Shown: positions 54,170 through 62,953 of the stretch, piece after piece
Position numbering within the stretch: the stretch's first letter is position 1
How the letters are laid out: every line of letters begins with the position of its first letter
Origin: Flectonema sp. DT1601
Lineage: Eukaryota; Euglenozoa; Diplonemea; Diplonemida; Diplonemidae
Length of the DNA stretch: 64,000 nucleotides
Assembly: GCA_964019425.1 (NCBI GenBank)
Contig: OZ025831.1
Coordinates: 682,001-746,000, forward strand
Direction: 5' to 3'
Notes under the pieces: model-generated
The model's database searches: none
What the model was told of the DNA's origin: nothing
The model's input: the letters and a program-made list of their open reading frames with translations, nothing else
Made by a program: the position numbers and the translations under genes

Positions 54170-55804
54170 ATGAACCGATTATTATTTGCTGCGTCGCTTC
54201 TAGCGACCGGTGCGTCTCTCGCCCCGGTAGTGGAGACTGAGTTTGGTAAAGTTTCTGGAAAGGTTGATAGAGAAACCGGTACTGAATACTTCTGGGGAAT
54301 TCCATTTGCAGCTCCGCCTGTTGGAGACTTGCGTTTCAGTCGACCAGTTAACCCGCAGCCGTGGAATAACACAAAGCGTACAACTGACTTAAGACCATCT
54401 GCGTGCCCACAGTTAGATCTCGAAAACAGAGTTTTTTGGGGTAAAGAAGACTGTCTCACCCTTGATGTTTACAAACCAACTGCTGCCGCTAATTTACCAG
54501 TTCTCGTTTGGATCTACGGAGGAGGTTTCACCATTGGAAACAGCGACCAGATTGGATTATATAACGGTAAGTACCTTGCTAAGAACCACAGCGTTATCGT
54601 TGTAGCCATTAACTACCGTCTCGGAAACCTTGGTTTCTTAGCATTAGACTCTCTGAAAGCTTCCCAAGGGTTTGCAGGTAACTACGGACTTTTAGATCAA
54701 CAGTTCGCTCTGAAGTGGGTTCAAAACAACATCGGCCTCTTCGGTGGTGACAAGAACAGAGTTCAGATCTTTGGTCAATCTGCTGGTGGGTGTTCAGTTG
54801 TAGCTCAGCTAGCGATGCCTAACTCAAAGGGTTTATTCCACTCCGCTATCGCTGAGAGTCCACTCGCAGTGTCTGATGTCAGCTGGTTATCTTTGAAGAA
54901 CTCAACGAGATTTGGAGAAATCTACTCCGAGCAAATGAACTGTTCGATTGGAGGAAGTGGTAGTCCGGAAGCTCAAATCAAATGTCTTAGAAAGAAGTCT
55001 TTGGGTGAATTAGTTGAACCATTTTTTGAGTGGAGACATGACGTTCCTGCTCCTGAGAGAGGAGAGCTTCCAAGACTTATGCCAATCATGCCGTGGTGGC
55101 CAACTATTGATGGAGTCACACTTCCACAGACTCCAATTGAACTCGCTCGTATAGGAAAGCTTCACGATGTCCCAACTGTCATCGGAACTGTTCACGATGA
55201 AGGAACTATTTTCGTTCCACTTGTACCATTCGCAATTAATGGAGGTGACTTCCCTGTTGTCTTTCCGCTTACAGAAGAAGGGTACACTAGAACTTTGAAT
55301 CATTTCTTTAATGAAACCCTCAGCGACAATGTTAAGATGTTCTATGGAACGGGAATGTCCCCAACAAAGAGAGCTGATACCGTTCTTCGTGATGCTTTGT
55401 TTGCCTGCCCTGCGAGAGCAATACTTCGTGCCATCACAGAAAACCCTTCAAGAAAGTCACCTGCCTGGACTTATCAATTTGATCATGTTATTAACACTGA
55501 CATGTACCGTTTCTTTGGTGACTATCACACGTCTGAAATTACTTACGTATTTGATCACCCACGTGATAATTGGAATGCATCTGACACTGAAATGGCACGC
55601 GTTATGTCTAGCTTCTGGACTTCTCTTGCTCGCGACCAGAGACCATCTTGTACAAACTGTCCTGAGTGGACTCCTTATTCCTTTGATGCAGCCACTGACA
55701 CTGACTCTTACATGAGATTTGGTCAGGGTACTGCAATGCAGACAAACCTTTTGAAGGTTTTCTGCGACTTCTGGGACAAGTGGGGATACGTCAACAACCC
55801 ATAA
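54170..55804 (+). CDS. Type-B carboxylesterase, secreted
   Basis: 544 residues. A signal peptide (MNRLLFAASLLATGASLA) is followed by the alpha/beta-hydrolase fold of the carboxylesterase/cholinesterase family: GKVSGKV, WGIPFAAPPVGDLRF, EDCLTLDVY, PVLVWIYGGGF (oxyanion hole), NYRLGNLGF, QQFALKWVQNNI, and the nucleophile elbow FGQSAGGCS (Ser ~204). The acid is probably the Glu in GTVHDEGTIF (~345) and the His that in FGDYHTSEITYVF (~455). It should hydrolyse carboxylic esters in the secretory system, food vacuoles or medium. It lies among other secreted hydrolase genes (hexosaminidase 5 kb upstream). No C-terminal retention signal or GPI-type tail; it ends KWGYVNNP. Trypanosomatids are not noted for this family, which again points to a free-living relative. 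Confidence 0.93.
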   Translation: MNRLLFAASLLATGASLAPVVETEFGKVSGKVDRETGTEYFWGIPFAAPPVGDLRFSRPVNPQPWNNTKRTTDLRPSACPQLDLENRVFWGKEDCLTLDVYKPTAAANLPVLVWIYGGGFTIGNSDQIGLYNGKYLAKNHSVIVVAINYRLGNLGFLALDSLKASQGFAGNYGLLDQQFALKWVQNNIGLFGGDKNRVQIFGQSAGGCSVVAQLAMPNSKGLFHSAIAESPLAVSDVSWLSLKNSTRFGEIYSEQMNCSIGGSGSPEAQIKCLRKKSLGELVEPFFEWRHDVPAPERGELPRLMPIMPWWPTIDGVTLPQTPIELARIGKLHDVPTVIGTVHDEGTIFVPLVPFAINGGDFPVVFPLTEEGYTRTLNHFFNETLSDNVKMFYGTGMSPTKRADTVLRDALFACPARAILRAITENPSRKSPAWTYQFDHVINTDMYRFFGDYHTSEITYVFDHPRDNWNASDTEMARVMSSFWTSLARDQRPSCTNCPEWTPYSFDAATDTDSYMRFGQGTAMQTNLLKVFCDFWDKWGYVNNP

Positions 55805-56805
55805 AGGGTTATGATACTAGAAAACAAAATGTAAAATTACAGAGCCTTCCCCATTCCCATTCTCTCTTTTCTTTTTGTCTTTAAACGTTCGGCAAGCTCC
55901 ACTCTTGCTTTTTTCCTTTCCTTTTTCTTCGGTCTTTGTTATTTTATAACTTCGGTCTTGGTTATTTTATAAGTTTTATGATCACCAGACAGTGCTGAGT
56001 GAAGAAAGTACTGATCAAAGGAGAAAACACTTCTTTGAACTAAGATTTGAAGTTTTTTTTTGTGATTTATTTTTCTTTTTCTTCGTTCAGTGAGATTGTG
56101 ACTCACTAGATGAACCTGTTTCTCATGTTGCCACGTCCTTGTTCTTTGTTATTTTTTGACTAAAATAACAACGTATTTCGTAACTCTAACCCTGTGTGTA
56201 ATGTTTATGTGAAGTATAGAATGCTGGCGATGGGTTCTTTCTGTGTCGGACAACCTGCTTACTTATCGGATCCTGTAGTCTGTGTTACTGCTAGTCCAGC
56301 TTGTGTTCTTTCTCTCTATTTGCAACTACGTGTGCTGGCATGTCCCGTGTCTGGGACATGGCGAATTTATCATAATTGTTATATCCCCTTCTCTTTAAAT
56401 CCTTGAATTGTTTCATTTTTATTGTGCTCTGTTTAGCGTGTAATATTCACGTTTGACAAGTATCACGTGTATTCTGTATTCCCCAAGCGTCGAACAAAAG
56501 TTCCCGACGATGAAAGGTTTCTTTGCACTGTTTTTCTGCGACCTCCCCTGTGACAAAACAATAAAAAAAAAACAACAAAAAAACAAAACAAAACAAAAAG
56601 TGCCTAAATTGAATCGTTTGCCTACTCCCGGCATGTTCCCTATCAAAAGTCTCGATAAATAAAACCGTGTGTTAATACTTTACATATCTTAGGAACAATA
56701 TTATTATAATACTCTTAATAGGATAGTGTCTTTATTTCTTGTTCTCTACATCCACATTGGATCGATAAGAATATCTCTTTTTTAATTAGTAAGGCTGACT
56801 GTAGT
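55805..56805. other. Spacer, no gene seen
   Basis: About 1 kb; contains duplicated TTCGGTCT(T)(T/G)GTTATTTTATAA near 55930-55972 and A-rich DNA near 56560-56600. Short frames are not convincing. Confidence 0.5.
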
Positions 56806-56822
56806 ACCTTTTCTTATTACAG
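56806..56822 (+). promoter_or_regulatory. Candidate trans-splice acceptor (CCTTTTCTTATTACAG)
   Basis: Pyrimidine tract ending in CAG 11 bases before the NEK start codon; one of the clearest examples in the window. Confidence 0.6.
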
Positions 56823-56833
56823 AATATCCAAAC

Positions 56834-58564
56834 ATGGATCCCGTCGATGAGCTGAACCTAAAACTCGGGATTGGCCCACGTCGTCCACCCCTTCCCAGTG
56901 AACTCATGTCAAGAGGATATAAGGGAATAAAACAAGTTGGGAAAGGAGCATTCGGAACCGCTAATCTAATTTTTAACGAGCGAACAGGGACGTACTACAT
57001 CGCTAAAGAAGTTAACATCGGAGGGATGACTGATAAGCAAAAAGCGGAGGTACAAAATGAGATTGATATCCTCTCTTCATTAGATCACCCGAATATTGTG
57101 AAGTACGAAGAGAGTCTTTCAGCAACAAAAGTATACATTATAATGGAATACGCTGATGGAGGTGATTTAGGTGTGAGCATTAGAACAAAGAAAGCTTTGG
57201 CATCTCCTTTCTCTCATTCTGAAGCAGTTTTTCTATTCGGTCAGACGGCACTCGCTCTTAAATATCTTCATGAAAGAAAGATACTACATAGAGATCTGAA
57301 GCCTCAGAACGTTTTCCTAACCAAGTCAGGAATTGTTAAATTGGGTGATTTTGGTATCTCAACAGTCCTTCATTCAACACTGATGATGGCGAAGACTATT
57401 TGTGGTACTCCATTCTTCTTTTCACCGGAACTGTGTCAGGGACAGGCTTACAATAATAAATCAGATATCTGGGCACTCGGCTGTCTGTTGTTTGAACTCC
57501 TCTCATTAGACGTTCCCTTCAGAGGAGTAAATATGACGGATTTAATGAAGAAAATTGTATCTGATTCTACTCCTAACCTTCCATATTATTGTGATAAACG
57601 ATGGGGGGAACTCATTGGACAGATGCTTCAAAAAGATCCTTCAAAGCGTCCAACTATTAAGGAAATTGTTTCAACTACTTTTCTGAAAGAACAGTTTGAT
57701 TCAGCGGCGACTGACTTCGACAAGAAGGCTGATGATATCGCGAATGGAGGTAGCCCAGTACCATCTCCTACAAATGGTAGGCGTCGATCGACACCAGGAT
57801 TTGGAAGACGATCACCCAGACATGAGGATAAAGTTGGTGATAAACCTGCTGCTTTACCACCAAAGCCAGTAGTCGCTGGGAGAAGGGAGTCTCAGTTACA
57901 GTCTTTGAGTGCATACCATGATGACCCTTCTATTCAAAAAGCTGTCGCATCTCTTGACAAAGTCATCGCTGTCGGTGAAAAGAAACAAATTAACTCGTCA
58001 CCTGCAGTTCCAAAGAGAATTATTGAAGTACTTCCTTCACAACCTTTCGATCCTATTCAAGTGTCGACTCAGTGTCGATCAATTGCGTCAATCTTCCGTC
58101 AAATTGAAGAACGGCCAGTCAGTGAAATAACTTCCCCACTCCTCGTTTCTCATATTAAAGGAATTGAGGAAGTCGCTAAAACTAAGGAAGAATCATCATC
58201 CGTGGAAGAGCCACTTGATAAGACTTCGTTTTCAGATAATTGGTGCTCTGGTCTGGATCTGACAGTTGCTGATGTACAACACGTTGATGAGAGTAATGTC
58301 AGAGTAGGAAGTGAGACCTTTAGTGTTTCTATAAAACGAAAACATTCTTCATCCGAACAGGAAGAACCTGTCGATGATGCCACAACTCTATCACAACTGG
58401 AGAACGCGCAGCATGAGATTAAGGAGCTCTGCGGTTCCCTTTCCGAAGAGAAAGGCCGTGCTTCTCGCTTACAGATGCAACTCGACGAACTGCGTGAGAA
58501 GTTCCTCGCCCTGACACAAGAGAATCTCACACTCAGAAGAACTATTAAACAAAACTCTACGTAA
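56834..58564 (+). CDS. NIMA-related (NEK) protein kinase
   Basis: 576 residues. The kinase domain spans ~30-290: glycine loop GKGAFGTA, lysine in YIAKEVN, KAEVQNEIDILSSLDHPNIVKY (C-helix and NEK-type DHPNI), EYADGGDLG, HRDLKPQN, DFGIS, GTPFFFSPE and SDIWALGCLLFEL. All catalytic residues are kept. EYADGGDL and the GTP-[FY]-x-x-SPE form are characteristic of the NEK family, which governs mitosis, centrosomes/basal bodies and flagellar length. The ~230-residue linker is Ser/Pro-rich with basic patches (GRRRSTPGFGRRSPRH), and the last ~55 residues form a coiled coil (SQLENAQHEIKELCGSLSEE ...), as in dimerising NEKs. NEKs are expanded in euglenozoans (general knowledge). Confidence 0.93.
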   Translation: MDPVDELNLKLGIGPRRPPLPSELMSRGYKGIKQVGKGAFGTANLIFNERTGTYYIAKEVNIGGMTDKQKAEVQNEIDILSSLDHPNIVKYEESLSATKVYIIMEYADGGDLGVSIRTKKALASPFSHSEAVFLFGQTALALKYLHERKILHRDLKPQNVFLTKSGIVKLGDFGISTVLHSTLMMAKTICGTPFFFSPELCQGQAYNNKSDIWALGCLLFELLSLDVPFRGVNMTDLMKKIVSDSTPNLPYYCDKRWGELIGQMLQKDPSKRPTIKEIVSTTFLKEQFDSAATDFDKKADDIANGGSPVPSPTNGRRRSTPGFGRRSPRHEDKVGDKPAALPPKPVVAGRRESQLQSLSAYHDDPSIQKAVASLDKVIAVGEKKQINSSPAVPKRIIEVLPSQPFDPIQVSTQCRSIASIFRQIEERPVSEITSPLLVSHIKGIEEVAKTKEESSSVEEPLDKTSFSDNWCSGLDLTVADVQHVDESNVRVGSETFSVSIKRKHSSSEQEEPVDDATTLSQLENAQHEIKELCGSLSEEKGRASRLQMQLDELREKFLALTQENLTLRRTIKQNST

Positions 58565-59098
58565 ACATCACATCATCTCATGACTTAATAGAATTAGTCT
58601 TCTGTGTCTGAGCTACAAGTCTACGAGGGCTGTAGAAATGCTTTGTCACTTTCTGTGAGCTTCTGACGTCATTTACACAAATTGATAAGAAGCATGTAAT
58701 GTAGGCTGGGATCTGTGGGTCTATTTTCATAGGCATGTAGAGTAAGTTAAACAGTTAATTATCTTTTGTTTCCCTTCTTATTCTTCTTAAGATGTTCTTT
58801 ACAACGAGTTTTCTTTTTATATTACTTTAAAAAAGGAACCCTTGCCATAGTATTTCGGTATTTCAGTTTACACCTTTTAATTGTTACTAATATTATTTTG
58901 TAAAAAAAAATATAAGAAAAAGTTTATTATTTACCCAAACCTCTCTCATCTTCCCCTCCTCGGAGAGTAAAATAGAAATCGGATCAGAGATAATATTTAT
59001 TATTGTTTTGGTGTGATGATACACGGTGGTAAGAAGTAGAGAGGACAGTTCACCAAAGAAAAATAACACTCAAATTCCCACATCAGAAACTACACAAA
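58565..59098. other. Spacer, no gene seen
   Basis: 534 bases of AT-rich DNA with no supported frame. Confidence 0.55.
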
Positions 59099-59923
59099 AT
59101 GTTTGATTGGATATGGGGAAGTGGCAGCAGTGAACGAGACAACTCTGAAGCCTGGAAGCACACAACGGATATCATAGTTTTGAGTAAAGGAGGCAAGACT
59201 GGTGACACCACCTACGATGAACTAAGAGGTTCTGAAAGAACGAAATGGATTCAATGGAGAAGACGAATTAAAGTAACGATCAGAACACCAGAAGACTGCA
59301 CAGAGGAATCTGTTCAAGTCTTCATTGGAGAAGACATTGTGAGGTGTTTGATTATGGGGAAGTATTTCATAGAATTACCCTTATTAAAACAAATAGACGC
59401 TACTAGAAGTGCGTGGTCACACTCAAAGAATAAATTATCAATATCACTTTATAAGAATACAGACTGCAGTGGTCAATGGAGTCATTTAGTTAACATCCCT
59501 TCACGTGAAAGTAGATCGTGGCTATCTTATGACTGGGACGGTCACACAGAAGAAGATGAGGAAGTTAGAATGAAGAAGTCAATGCAACGGCAAGCCATGA
59601 GACAGCATCAGGAAACTGCAAAGTACTTGAGGATGTATGGTGACTTTCTTTTAAAGTTTATTGGTCAAAGTCACACTGCGAGTAAACTTTCGGATTCAGA
59701 TGATTTGATACTTCTCGAGAAGCCAGCTACTAAATACCAACGACGTACTCGCATCAGACCAAAACCGCAATCTGCTGCACAACTTTTTGCGGAAACCATT
59801 CAAGCGGCTGGTATTAAACTTCCAACACCAGTAGAACCTGTTGGTCCAACTGATACCAGTAGCTGTGGATTGTCTTCAGAAGACGAAGCAACACCTCAGC
59901 AACCTGAGACTCTAGTCCCGTAG
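59099..59923 (+). CDS. CS (p23/NudC-like) domain protein
   Basis: 274 residues. Residues ~48-135 read as a CS beta-sandwich: WIQWRRRIKVTIRTPEDC (first strands), VQVFIGEDIVRCLIMGKYFIELPLLKQIDA, SAWSHSKNKLSISLYKN, then GQWSHLV. This order (an extended basic strand, a central ligand-free sheet, the S-x-W turn, L-x-I-x-L-x-K and W-x-x-L) is that of p23/NudC co-chaperones. The C-terminal half is charged helix then basic/Pro-rich tail (RRTRIRPKP ... PTPVEPVGP). CS proteins work with Hsp90 or in dynein and axonemal assembly; which applies here is unknown. The assignment rests on pattern only. Confidence 0.6.
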   Translation: MFDWIWGSGSSERDNSEAWKHTTDIIVLSKGGKTGDTTYDELRGSERTKWIQWRRRIKVTIRTPEDCTEESVQVFIGEDIVRCLIMGKYFIELPLLKQIDATRSAWSHSKNKLSISLYKNTDCSGQWSHLVNIPSRESRSWLSYDWDGHTEEDEEVRMKKSMQRQAMRQHQETAKYLRMYGDFLLKFIGQSHTASKLSDSDDLILLEKPATKYQRRTRIRPKPQSAAQLFAETIQAAGIKLPTPVEPVGPTDTSSCGLSSEDEATPQQPETLVP

Positions 59924-60654
59924 TTTTGTTTAGTTTCATCTTCTGAGCTAAAGACATCAACGGCAGATTCATATTAAAAGTATTTGTTAACAAGAGTGCC
60001 AACAGTTACGACATCTGCTGCATGATATTGACAACTAATTGTAGTCGACAACAGTGGCAGGTAATGTCGAGCTGCCGCTACTTTTTGATTCACCCCAGTC
60101 GCGAGAGCGATACCCCACTGTCTTCCGTCCTTTCTTTATCAGCAAAGCTGTTCTTCCTTTTCGTTGTTTAATTTGTCCTTTACAATTTTTCATTTATTCA
60201 ATTGGTAGTGTGCCAAACGAGTTTATGTTTTGTTGTGGCCACGCGATGTTGTTATTGATTGGTTGGTTGGAATCGTTTCCTTGATTTAAAGTTTTTTTTT
60301 TTTTTTTTTTTTGAACAATCCCCGTGAGGGAACAATTATAAGGTAATAATATTAGTAAGAAAAAAAAAACAACATTTTAAAAGTTCGGTAGTTGCGAATG
60401 CGAGTTACACAAAACTACCCAAACAGTTGGGTGGCTCTTTTACACTTCGCTCCTTTTTTATTTTATTTTAATTTTTGAATTTAACAAGTATTGTAAGAAC
60501 GAAAAATAATGTTGGCAGCAAACGTAAACCTCCTTTAGCTTTATCAGTTTAAGTCGGTTCACGGTTTCTTGCACAAACAAAACATCACCAGTGTTATTAC
60601 TATTTTCTGTGTAGTTTTCTAATATAAAGCCAATTATTTTATATTTCATTCATT
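59924..60654. other. Spacer with dispersed repeat
   Basis: Holds a T run at 60292-60312 and the second copy of the 101-bp repeat. A frame at 60054-60284 lacks an ATG and is not called. Confidence 0.5.
60481..60580 (+). repeat. 101-bp dispersed repeat, copy B
   Basis: About 95% identical by eye to 5451-5551, same strand, 55 kb away. The hairpin end reads GGTTTCTTGCACAAACAA. The flanking bases (TTTTTG-AATTT) are also loosely alike, so the unit may extend a few bases outward. Confidence 0.7.
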
Positions 60655-60846
60655 ATGGTATCGAACAATATACCGGTTGTCATCAACAAAGAAATACAGC
60701 TACGTGAGATGTTTGCGATACTTTTACTCTTTTCTATTTTGGTTTGTCGTGGATTACTTTTTTCTTTTTCCGATTCTCGTTTTTCCAATTCATTTCACCA
60801 CTTCAACAGAGTAGTAGTGACCTTGAAGAAAACATCACTGCTGTGA
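60655..60846 (+). CDS. Small hydrophobic frame, uncertain
   Basis: 63 codons from ATG 60655, with a TATTTTCTGTGTAG acceptor candidate 40 bases upstream. The start (MVSNNIPVVINKEIQLREM) is protein-like and leads into a hydrophobic helix. A possible 68-nt intron (60742-60809, GTTTGT ... TTCAACAG) would instead yield a 42-residue product ending SSSDLEENITAVS at 60851, whose tail looks more natural. The intron's 3' end is pyrimidine-rich rather than A-rich, unlike the confirmed cis introns here. Family unknown. Confidence 0.25.
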   Translation: MVSNNIPVVINKEIQLREMFAILLLFSILVCRGLLFSFSDSRFSNSFHHFNRVVVTLKKTSLL

Positions 60847-60870
60847 GTTGATTTATTTTATTTAGTACAA

Positions 60871-60896
60871 GTGGTTATTTAATTTCATAATTCCAG
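60871..60896 (+). promoter_or_regulatory. Candidate trans-splice acceptor (AATTTCATAATTCCAG)
   Basis: Ends in CCAG 14 bases before ATG 60911. Confidence 0.45.
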
Positions 60897-60910
60897 AAGG
60901 GTAGTATAAA

Positions 60911-62518
60911 ATGCTAAGTACCCCCCCGAGGGGTATTGCCCCACTTGCTAATGTGCTGTCACCATTACCAGCCCCATCACATGTTCCAGTTGTAGCGACG
61001 GTGGATTTAGGATCACCTGAAGCTGTTGTTGGATTGATGAGAAGATCGCGTTCTCCTCCCATGGCGATGGCGCCGATGATACATCCAATGTTAGCACCTC
61101 CAGTAGTGTCGATTGTTGAAAGAGAGATTGAGGCTGCTGCAGCAGCTGCACAAAACGCTGCAAAAGACGCCGAAAGAGAAATCGCCCTCGCATCCAGCGC
61201 ACGTGACAATGTTAACATGAGCACTACGATAGAAAGTCTACGAGGTACAGTTATCAATCTTGAGCAAAGGTTACGAGACTCTAATCAGGAACTCGATGTA
61301 CTAACTCGTCAGAATTATGAAACCAGATCGATAAATAGCGACCTCCAAAACAAGACTTCTCAACTAAACAGAGAAGTCCTTAACACAAAAGAAGAGTTGG
61401 AAAGATCATCACATCAATGCAGTCACTTAGAATCAAGACTCATAACTTTAGAACGTGAGAAGGAACGACTTCGAGCTGATTTGATGGCATCGTCAACTGA
61501 AGGACGGTCACGGAGAGAAGTTGAGATAGAGCTTTCGTCTGCAAGAATTGAAATGGATAAATTAAAACTTGAATGTGACAACAAGAGTCAGGCTCTAATT
61601 CAATCAAAGATGCAATGCGACCATTTAATTAGAGACAGAGATGCTATGGAGTCGAGTGTGAAAGCAGCGAATGCTCGCCTTGTTCAAATTGAGCAGGCTG
61701 CGAGGGATGCCGACCTGCTACGAATGGAAGTCGATCGCCTGACGGAACTCCTCCGACAAGCTCCAGTCACAGCTGAAGAGTACGCAGCAGAACTGGCTCG
61801 TCATAGACAAGCGATGGAAGAAATTCAGCGAAAATATGATGAGGAACTCCGCAGATCAGACTTCGTTCATGCCCGGCAATGCAATGATTTAGTTTCTAAC
61901 ATCGAAGAGGCTCGACAGCAACGCGATGCTAAAATACGTGAAATAGCTGAATTAAAACTTGAAATAGAGAGGCTGGCTAAGGAAGTTGAATACCAACGAA
62001 ATGAAGCTGCTATGGCGGCTGGTCTTCGAAAGGAAAAGGAATATCTAGAAATTGATCTCCGAAACCTGAAGTTAGAAATGGAGAAATTAAAAAAAGAAAA
62101 TCAGCATCTTCGACAAGAAATGGAAACACTTCAAAGTACTGAAGTGAGAAGAGGTTCAGATATGCAACAAGCATTTGAAGACCTTCGTGATGCCTACAAC
62201 GCTATTCAATCAAAGAACGACCAGTACAGAGCTCAACTTCGACAGGCTACTCAAGAGTTTAAGGTACTTGAAGATCGTCTTGGGCACGCTGAGAAAGAAA
62301 CTTTCTACACTGCCCGCCATGCTGACGGTACAAAACGCGCAGCAGCAGAACGAGAAAGACAAGCAGCCAACACTATCAATAATGCAGAGCATGCCTTAGC
62401 TGGTTACGTTCAAAGAAATCGTTCTTCGATAAAGAAATCAGAGAGGCCAACGATGGACCACACAATTCGATCGATGAGACAGTCAGTGAGAGCTCTTAGT
62501 GCTGGGAGAAGGAATTGA
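60911..62518 (+). CDS. Long coiled-coil protein (cytoskeletal type)
   Basis: 535 residues. The first ~75 residues are Pro/Ala/Val-rich and unstructured. From ~75 to ~490 the chain is nearly continuous heptad coiled coil with high Glu/Arg/Lys/Gln (ESLRGTVINLEQRLRDSNQE, LEREKERLRADL, IAELKLEIERLAKEVEYQR, LEIDLRNLKLEMEKLKKEN). The last ~40 residues are basic with Ser/Thr (RSSIKKSERPTMDHTIRSMRQSVRALSAGRRN). There is no kinase or motor domain. Such proteins serve as structural parts of flagellar, basal-body or cortical cytoskeletons; I cannot narrow it further. A single frame with no intron. Confidence 0.75.
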   Translation: MLSTPPRGIAPLANVLSPLPAPSHVPVVATVDLGSPEAVVGLMRRSRSPPMAMAPMIHPMLAPPVVSIVEREIEAAAAAAQNAAKDAEREIALASSARDNVNMSTTIESLRGTVINLEQRLRDSNQELDVLTRQNYETRSINSDLQNKTSQLNREVLNTKEELERSSHQCSHLESRLITLEREKERLRADLMASSTEGRSRREVEIELSSARIEMDKLKLECDNKSQALIQSKMQCDHLIRDRDAMESSVKAANARLVQIEQAARDADLLRMEVDRLTELLRQAPVTAEEYAAELARHRQAMEEIQRKYDEELRRSDFVHARQCNDLVSNIEEARQQRDAKIREIAELKLEIERLAKEVEYQRNEAAMAAGLRKEKEYLEIDLRNLKLEMEKLKKENQHLRQEMETLQSTEVRRGSDMQQAFEDLRDAYNAIQSKNDQYRAQLRQATQEFKVLEDRLGHAEKETFYTARHADGTKRAAAERERQAANTINNAEHALAGYVQRNRSSIKKSERPTMDHTIRSMRQSVRALSAGRRN

Positions 62519-62953
62519 TAATGCTATTTAAAGTTATTCATATTTGAGATAATGAAGTGAAGTGTATTCATCTTATCGTCTACTCACTGGGAAGCATTCA
62601 TTACAAAACTGACCTGACGTTCACCAGTTGATTTACGTTTCGACTTGTTCTACATTTATAGATTGTTAAGTAATTTATTAAAATATTGTTCCTGAGTCTG
62701 TTGAGTAGATCTGATCTAACTGGAATTCAAAACTCACGGGAATTATGTTGTTCACGGGTGAGCAACATTTCCCCACATACATTGCGAACAGCTTTATTAC
62801 TTGTTTTAGGTGTTACCTCTTTCAAAGAGATAATTTTAGTAGAGTCCCCCTCTCCCATCTGTTGTACTTTTTATTAGATTACTTATTCAAACTAATTGTG
62901 ATTGTTAGACTCTCAAAACATATTATTATTCCGAACCAGTTAAAATATGCCAC
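62519..62953. other. Spacer, no gene seen
   Basis: 435 bases. Short frames are unconvincing. No strong acceptor is visible directly before the next start; a T-rich stretch ending TTTTTATTAG near 62876 is the best candidate. Confidence 0.45.
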
